DNA of 64,000 bases from contig NC_133658.1 of NCBI RefSeq assembly GCF_037893015.1, forward strand, positions 15,323,561-15,387,560, written 5' to 3'. Numbering within the stretch: position 1 is the first letter of the stretch; each line of letters begins with the position of its first letter. The notes under the pieces were generated by a model that searched no databases, was not told the origin of the DNA, and saw nothing but the letters and a program-made list of their open reading frames with translations. Shown piece by piece: positions 58,521 to 64,000 of the stretch. This DNA is from Macrotis lagotis (lineage: Eukaryota > Chordata > Mammalia > Peramelemorphia > Peramelidae). The position numbers were made by a program, and so were the translations under genes.

Positions 58521-58809
58521 ATTATGAGAGATTAGATATGCATAACTAAAATCAAACACAGCATGTTTGGTTGGTTGTTTTCATTCAAGCTCAAAGAAGA
58601 CCAAAATGTCATTATTATAAGATAAAATATAATCAAATGATTTCAATCAAACATTAGAATAAAAGGAGATCAAAGTTCCAACAGTTTTTCTCCAACAGTA
58701 AAATTTCACTAATTACAGCTTACTGTGAAGTTGATTTAAAAATGTAGTTTCTCTGCATACTAATTATTAACAGATAAAATTTCATGATTTTTCTTAATAA
58801 TTCTAAATA

Positions 58810-58822
58810 AAATTCACTTTTT
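58810..58822 (+). repeat. SINE target-site duplication, left copy
   Basis: AAATTCACTTTTT, identical to 58965-58977; its T end merges with the SINE tail. Confidence 0.9.
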
Positions 58823-58964
58823 TTTGCAAGGCAATGGGGTTAAGTGGTTTGCCCAAGGCCACACAGCTAGATATTTATTAAATGTCTGAGGCAGGATTTG
58901 AACTCAGGTACTCCTGACTCCAGGGCCAGTGCTCTATCCACTGTGCCACCTAGCCACCCCTATG
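58823..58964 (-). mobile_element. Marsupial tRNA-headed CORE-SINE, antisense
   Basis: T tail, GCAAGGCAATGGGGTTAAGTGG, GGATTTGAACTCAGG (B box), GCTCTATCCACTG (A box) and CCACCTAGCCACCCC (head). The target duplication is a perfect 13 bp. Confidence 0.96.
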
Positions 58965-58977
58965 AAATTCACTTTTT
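58965..58977 (+). repeat. SINE target-site duplication, right copy
   Basis: AAATTCACTTTTT following the SINE head. Confidence 0.9.
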
Positions 58978-59600
58978 AAAGTTAACTTGTAATTTTTTCC
59001 CCCCACTTTGGCTGCAAAGGTTCAATTTCCTCCAAGTGTAGCAATGTAAAGTTTTAAAACACACTGTCAGAAGCCTTCCAAAGATCTTATGACCCAACCT
59101 GAAGTCGCAAAGAACCTCACAGATAGACTCTCCCAAGAGGATTTTGCATTGAGTTGCTAAAATTATTCATTAATTTGAAACATAAGATAATCGATTAAAT
59201 ATTTGACAATTTTTAATCAACTGTGTCACATTGTTCAAGAGTTCAATTAATTTTAGGAGCCAGACTTTTTAAAAAAATTAAGTTTTAAATATATGGCATT
59301 TTGCTATTAATCTCATCCTGAATCCAGGATGAAATAATTACCTAAAAAACAGTTTATCTAGTACTTGCCACATATAAGGCTTCTTTTTGTTTTGCAAAAT
59401 TTTAATTTAAAGAGTCTCAGAGTCCTATTGAATGTGGTTATTAAAAATGTTTAGATTTTCTTTTATTTTTTAGTTATAATTAGGTTTATTAAAATATCAG
59501 AAAATTCCTTAATGATTAAAAATGTTAATTTTCAGTAGAAGACATTTTTGTCCAATTGAATTCCTATAAGATCTGAATATTACAGGGTCATCCTCTACAA
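58978..59600. other. Unique sequence, left part resembling conserved noncoding DNA
   Basis: About 59010-59260 has balanced composition, ATCGATTAAAT and CATTAATTTG homeodomain-like cores, and no repeat signature. No frame is convincing. Confidence 0.3.
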
Positions 59601-59603
59601 GAG

Positions 59604-59607
<4 letters not shown>

Positions 59608-59642
<35 letters not shown>
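59608..59642. repeat. (TA)n microsatellite
   Basis: About 17 TA units. Confidence 0.96.
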
Positions 59643-59648
<6 letters not shown>

Positions 59649-59927
59649 TACACTTCAGATAAGTGTTCCTACTAACAACCCTGGGAAATAGATACAAAAA
59701 TTTTATCTCACTATAAAGGAAATCATATGATATTTTCATTTCCATAATTACAACAAAATCAATTTTTGATTTATAAGTATTCAATATTTTATATCATTTA
59801 TTTACATTTATATATATTTATATATATACATTATATATACATTATATATACATTTATATATATTTACATATCAATTTTAATATCATTTTCCCCCTAAGGA
59901 TATGTTTTATTTATCTCATTAAAAGAA

Positions 59928-60002
59928 CAGCTAAGAAGCATAGTGGATAGAGTGCTTGGTCTGGAATGTGGAGGGCTCAAGATCTAATCTGATGGACTTT
60001 TC
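59928..60002 (+). mobile_element. SINE head fragment truncated by an L1-type element
   Basis: CAGCTAAGAAGCATAGTGGATAGAGTGCTTGGTCTGGAATG and GGGCTCAAGATC are the A-box and B-box region of a marsupial SINE. The rest is lost where the L1-type element starts. Confidence 0.7.
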
Positions 60003-61715
60003 TAGGTGGAGCCAAGATGGTGGCTAACCCGTTGAAGCTAACCTGCTTCTAGAACTTTTCCCTACTCAAGATAAATGAAGCCTCTACTCTGACACTCACA
60101 CTACTGATACCACCAAGAAAAAGAGAAGTTTCAAAGAGGTTTTCTATTGTAGGAAAAGGGGAAGTAAAGTCCAGGAGGCTGGAGAATGGGGAAACCCAAC
60201 AGGATGCTTTTAGCCATGGTTAAATCCAGGTCCCAACAGCTTAATAATAACAGAGGTCCCCTTAGTTAAATAGCAAGCAAAAAGTTTGAACCCTGAGAGC
60301 ACTGGCATAAAAGACAGAACTGAGCTGGGAACAATCCTCTGTTAAGTTAGAACCTGGACATAAAGGTGTAGGGGTAAAACCTCTGCAAAGGCAAAACCTG
60401 GACTGCATAGGCAACATCTTGTTCAACAATGAATGAGGGATCAGACCCCAGCCCTAGCGAAATAAAAGCTTGCATCTATACTCCACATACCCCAAGAGTA
60501 GAACTACAACAACAAAAATGAATAAAAAAGCTAAAAGAATGCTCACTATAGAAAACCCCTTCACAGATAAAGATGACTACAGTGCCACATCTGAAGAAGA
60601 AATCAGTGAAAAATCACTCACAGGAGAAGTATCAAAACAGTTTATAAATTGGACTCAAATTCAAAAGGTCATCAAAGAGCTTAAAAAAGAATTAAAAACC
60701 AAAGAACAGAGGAGGAAGAAAAATGGAAAAAAAGAAACAAAAGTCATGCAGGAAAACTATGATAAGTTAACCAAAAAAATCAAAATCAATTCCATTAAAA
60801 GTAAAAATGACAAACTGGAAAAGGAAACACAGAAGATAACTGAAGAAAATAAAATCCTAAAAATTATCATTGAACAGTTATAAATTAATGAATCCACAAG
60901 ACCACAAGGTTCCATGAAACAAAATAACAAGGATGAGAAAATTGAAGAAAATAAAAAGTACCTTCAAGGGAAAACAAATGATCTGGAAAACAGATCCAGA
61001 AGAGATAATCTAAGAATCATTGGACTACTAGTAAGCCTGGACCAAGGGAAAACTGCCCCAATCTCCTAGAACAACATAACAGCATAACAATTGAAAGAAT
61101 ACACAGAGCCCCTCCAGAAAAAAGACCTCAGGATAAAAACTCCAAGGGCTATAATAACCAAAGTCCAGAACCCTCAAATAAAAGAGAGAATACTGAAGGT
61201 GGCAAATCAGACTAACAGGACATATCAGCCTTAACATTAAAGGACTGGAAGAACTGGAATAATATATTTCAGAGAGTTTAGGATCTGGGATTACAACTCA
61301 GTATATGCTGTCAGGGAAAAGGATGGATATTCAATGAAATGCAGGACTTCCAGAATTTTCTGACACAAAGACCAGAACTGAACAGAGAATTCAATTACAA
61401 AATATACCACCAAAGAGTCACATTAAAAAAAGATAAATGAAAAAGGGGAGTGAAAAAACAAAATTGTTATAAACAAATTTGGTTGCCAAAAAGGGAAGAA
61501 ATAACAATTTTAATTCTTTATAACTTTACTTCTCTAAGGAAAATTAGAATATAATTGAAGAGAATGAACCTAAAGGATATTGGTATAATTGGGTCTTGTC
61601 TCTCAGTTGAAGAGTCCAAGATTACATTGCTATGTTTGAGACAAAAAAATCCTGAAAATAAAAAGCAGAATTGTTAATTTGAACTTAAGTGTCTCTTTAT
61701 ATTTTGACTCACTTT
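60003..61715 (+). mobile_element. Half-L1-like element: 5' UTR, ORF1 and ORF1-downstream segment
   Basis: It starts GACTTTTCTAGGTGGAGCCAAGATGG, parallel to 32983. After a 5' UTR of about 500 bases ORF1 begins at 60518 and decays after 60883. The downstream noncoding stretch (TTACTTCTCTAAGGAAAATTAG; GGTATAATTGGGTCTTGTCTCTCAGTTG) is shared with the 33-kb copy and is not ORF2. It is cut at about 61715 by an inverted L1 segment. Confidence 0.82.
60518..61060 (+). pseudogene. L1 ORF1 relic (RNA-binding chaperone protein)
   Basis: L1 ORF1p is a trimeric coiled-coil RNA-binding protein needed for retrotransposition. The frame from ATG 60518 reads MNKKAKRMLTIENPF and is open to 60883 (121 codons). 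Heptad-like Lys/Glu-rich segments (about residues 45-121) form the coiled coil. After stop TAA (60881-60883) the same frame continues through GKTNDLENRSRRDNLRIIG near 60970-61020. That is the junction of coiled coil and RRM domain, with the conserved R-R-D/N-N-L-R-I-I-G signature. The copy is inactive. Confidence 0.85.
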
Positions 61716-62058
61716 AATCCCAAAGTGCTAAGCACCTTGTCCAATGAAGGCAGCTTTTTAGTTTGATGTAGTCAAAATTGTCTAGTTTATTTTTAATGAT
61801 GTTCTTCATCTTTTCCTTGGTCTTAAACTGCTCTCCTTTCCATAGATCTGAGAGGTAAACTATTCCTTGATCTCCTAGGTTGTTTATAATATTTGGATGT
61901 TTTTATGTCTTAATCCTGTATCCAATTTAATCTTTTCTTGGTATAGGGTATGAGGTGTTGGTCTAGTCCAAGTTTCTGCCACATTAACTTCCAACTTTCC
62001 CAACAATTTTTATTGAAGAGAGAGTTTTTATCTGAATAGCTGGACTCTTTGGGTTTAT
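61716..62058 (-). mobile_element. L1 ORF2 segment, inverted (5' part of a twin-primed L1)
   Basis: TTTGATGTAGTCAAAATTGTCTAG (61759), TTCTTGGTATAGGGTATGAGGTGTTGGTCTAG (61936) and AGTTTCTGCCACATTAACTTCCAACTTTCCCAACAATTTTTATTGAAGAG (61970-62019) are antisense L1 ORF2. It stops at about 62058, where sense-strand L1 begins. Confidence 0.8.
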
Positions 62059-62610
62059 GTCCTTCAATTGGGGAATGGCTTAACAAACGGTGGTATATGT
62101 ATGTGATAGTATACTATTGTTCTATTAGAAACCAGGAGGGATGGAATTTCAGGGAAGTCTGGAAGGATTTGTATGAACTGATTCTGAGTGAGATGAGCAG
62201 AACCAGAAGAACATTGTACCTACCCCCTAATAGCAACATGGGGGTGAGAGTCAACCTTAATGGACTTTCGCTCATTCCAGTAGTGCAACAATCAGGCACA
62301 ATTTGGGGTATCTGCAATGGAGAATACCATCTGTATCCAGAGAAAGAACTGTGGAGTTTGAACAAAGACCAAAGACTATTGCCATTAATTTAAGAAAAAT
62401 ATCTTATTATATAATTTTGCTATCTCTTATACTTTATATTTCTTCCTTTAGGATATGGATTGTCTCTCATCACATTCAACTTAGATCAATGGATACCATG
62501 TAAACGATGTAAAGACTAACAGACTGCCTTCTGTGGGGGGGAAGGGAAGCAAGATTGGGGGGGAATGTAAAATTCAAAATAAATAAAATCTTTCTAAAAA
62601 TAAATTAAAT
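62059..62610 (+). mobile_element. L1 3' end, sense (3' part of a twin-primed L1)
   Basis: CTTCAATTGGGGAATGGCTTAACAAACGG starts the segment. ATACTATTGTTCTATTAGAAACCAGG, GAGTGAGATGAGCAGAACCAG and a 3' UTR with a G run at about 62556 follow, and it ends in AATAAATAAAATC plus A-rich sequence. The 114-codon frame at 62049-62393 is the ORF2 C-terminus read in one frame. Confidence 0.88.
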
Positions 62611-62921
62611 TAAAATGGCAAGAAGAAAAAGAAAGAGGAAATCCAAATTACAAGTAACAAAAATGGAAAAGCTGAATTGAGAAGAAAAGTAAAATAGCAA
62701 TTTGGAAGTACTTTGTACAACTGTATGCCCAAAATTTGACAATCTAAGTGAAATGGATGAATATTTACAACATTAAATGTTAAAAGAAGAGGAAATTAAA
62801 TACTTAAGCAAACTCATCTCAGAAAAAGCCATCAATGAACTCCCTAGGAAAAAAATCTCTAGGGCCAGCTGGATTCACTTGTGAATTCTATCAAGCATTC
62901 ATGAAATTATTATTTCTAATT

Positions 62922-62962
<41 letters not shown>

Positions 62963-63172
62963 AATATATATCCACTGATTGTAAAACCAGATGAAGAAGT
63001 TGTGCCAAATTTCTCCAATGTACCAATATGTTATTGATACATAAAGGCAGAGAAAGAAAATTATAGAGTAATTTCCCTAATGGATATGGAGACAAAAATT
63101 ACAAATAAAACTTTAGCAAAGCAAAGACAACAAGTTGATCAAGTAGAGTTTATAGCAATGAGTGGCAATAAG
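62611..63172 (+). mobile_element. L1 ORF2 relic, region before and into the RT domain
   Basis: GACAATCTAAGTGAAATGGATGAATATTTACAA (62737-62769) and ATCAATGAACTCCCTAGG lead to ISRASWIHL in the position of the L1 motif before FYQ. Then come the RT motif region NYRVISLMDMETKITNKTLA (63060-63119) and QQVDQVEFIA. Stops and a CA/TA microsatellite (62923-62962) break it. It continues after the probable LTR at about 63640. Confidence 0.85.
62923..62962. repeat. (CA)n(TA)n microsatellite
   Basis: About eleven CA units followed by about eight TA units inside the L1 ORF2 relic. Confidence 0.95.
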
Positions 63173-63635
63173 GCCTGAGATTTTTTCAATAGAATATTCC
63201 AAAGTAGAAATAGTGGAACTGTGTATTACACCTCTTCTGTCTCTCCCCTCCCCTAAACAAGCAACTTCTGGGGTATCGTGACCAAAATGTCCAGAGTCAA
63301 CTGGCCCTGGCTTATCTATTGATGTCCAGACATTCCTGGGGCTTGTGGGGGTAATCCTGTCTATTTGAATAATATGTTTTTTTTTTCTTTAGATTAGCTT
63401 ACATGTTTAGATTGTGAAGACCGTATTCCTCACTAATGAAGATGGGTCAGTGGGGGATGGAGGGGGATCCTTAGGATATATGACCCTTAGGGGTTTTTCC
63501 CTTTGCCTCATTCTCCATCTTTAAGCTGAATGTGATCCTCTTCTTGAGAATCGAATAAAGCTTTTTCCTCTTCATACTTTGAGAAATCCCCCAAATTTAT
63601 TTAATTAGTTGCATTTGTCCCACACCCCAGGAATG
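63173..63635 (+). mobile_element. Probable solo LTR (endogenous-retrovirus type) inside L1 ORF2
   Basis: L1 ORF2 homology stops at about 63172 and resumes at about 63640 (AATATCAGGAAAACTATTAGC). The intervening 460 bp is not L1. It has LTR-like order: a U3-like part, a poly-A signal AATAAAG at 63554-63560, a GC-poor end and a possible TGTG...CACA boundary (63220 or nearby to about 63624). I could not find a clean 4-6 bp target duplication, so the boundaries and the LTR call are inference. Confidence 0.5.
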
Positions 63636-64000
63636 AAGAATTAGTACAATATCAGGAAAACTATTAGCATAAATGACCATATGAATAACAAACCTATCAG
63701 ATTATGTTTATTTCAATAGATGCTGAAAATGCTTTTGCAAATGCATCTCCAATTCTTACTAAAAATGTTAGAGTGCACAAGAATAAATGAAGAATTCCTT
63801 CAAACAATAAAGAGAAACTATCTACAACCATCTATCTAAAACCATAAACAAGCACTATGTGTAATGAGCAAAAGTTAGCAGTATTATCAAAAAGATTAGA
63901 GGTGAAACAAAAGTGTCTGTAATCGCAGTATTATTCAATATTGTATTAGAAATTCTAGCTTAATAATAAAAGAAGAAAAATGAAATTGAAGGAAATAGAT
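63636..64000 (+). mobile_element. L1 ORF2 relic, continuation of the RT domain, running off the window
   Basis: GGAAAACTATTAGCATAAATGACCATATGAATAAC, TTTCAATAGATGCTGAAAATGC, TATCTAAAACCATAAACAAGC and TATTATTCAATATTGTATTAGAAATTCTAGC follow the L1 reverse-transcriptase domain in order. The FADD-box region lies beyond the window end. Confidence 0.88.

Noticed and set aside
62049-62393. 114-codon frame resembling a small protein
   Set aside because: It is the C-terminus of L1 ORF2 in a truncated, twin-primed copy.

Overview
The window is vertebrate nuclear DNA from a marsupial. The evidence is the repeat content: copies of a tRNA-headed SINE with the GGGGCAGCTAGGTGGCRCAGTGG head and the CTTGGGCAAGCCACTTAACCCC core, Mar-1/MIR-type CORE-SINEs with a Bov-B-like tail, marsupial-type L1 and half-L1-like elements, a Bov-B/RTE LINE, old L2 copies and long microsatellites. 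The base composition is AT-rich. I cannot fix the species. There are no bacterial-style genes, no CRISPR array and no operons. Most open frames in the window are chance frames through microsatellites or dead transposons. I found no intact protein-coding gene and no confident exon of a living gene.

The one clear gene-derived feature is at 30134-32954 (minus strand). It is an intronless, near full-length retrocopy of the AGPAT1 mRNA (LPAAT-alpha): a GC-rich 5' UTR, the whole coding region, about 1.7 kb of 3' UTR, an AATAAA signal, a poly-A tail and a 13-bp target-site duplication. The reading frame is broken by an early stop and a one-base insertion in a C run. A 208-codon open frame still covers the catalytic half.

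Layout: 0-5.5 kb holds LINE/SINE tails and an antisense L1 3' end. 5.8-7.2 kb is an L2. 7.47-8.92 kb is a widely spaced inverted repeat whose interior is rich in microsatellites, followed by a 25-N assembly gap. 10.9-12.2 kb is a 5'-truncated L1 with a target duplication. 13-29 kb is mostly unique DNA with SINEs, microsatellites and two stretches that look like conserved noncoding DNA. 28.8-30.1 kb is L2 and antisense L1. 30.1-33 kb is the AGPAT1 retrocopy. 33-34.9 kb is a half-L1-like element, followed by an antisense RTE piece. 37.3-40.2 kb is a nearly full-length but decayed Bov-B/RTE LINE. 41-46 kb holds SINEs and L2 pieces. 47.9-51.4 kb is an L1-type element nested in a Mar-1 SINE and carrying a pentanucleotide satellite. 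52.3-53.2 kb is a second L1-in-SINE nest. 55.4 kb is a strong long hairpin. 57.1-58.5 kb is an antisense LINE carrying an inserted SINE. 60.0-64.0 kb is a stack of L1-type pieces that includes an inverted (twin-primed) L1 and a probable LTR insertion inside L1 ORF2.

The sequences do not form a pathway. They record repeated retrotransposition: LINEs supplied the machinery, and SINEs and the AGPAT1 mRNA were copied by it. Family names are from my own recognition of consensus sequences and were not checked by a database search. Boundaries without a target-site duplication are approximate.
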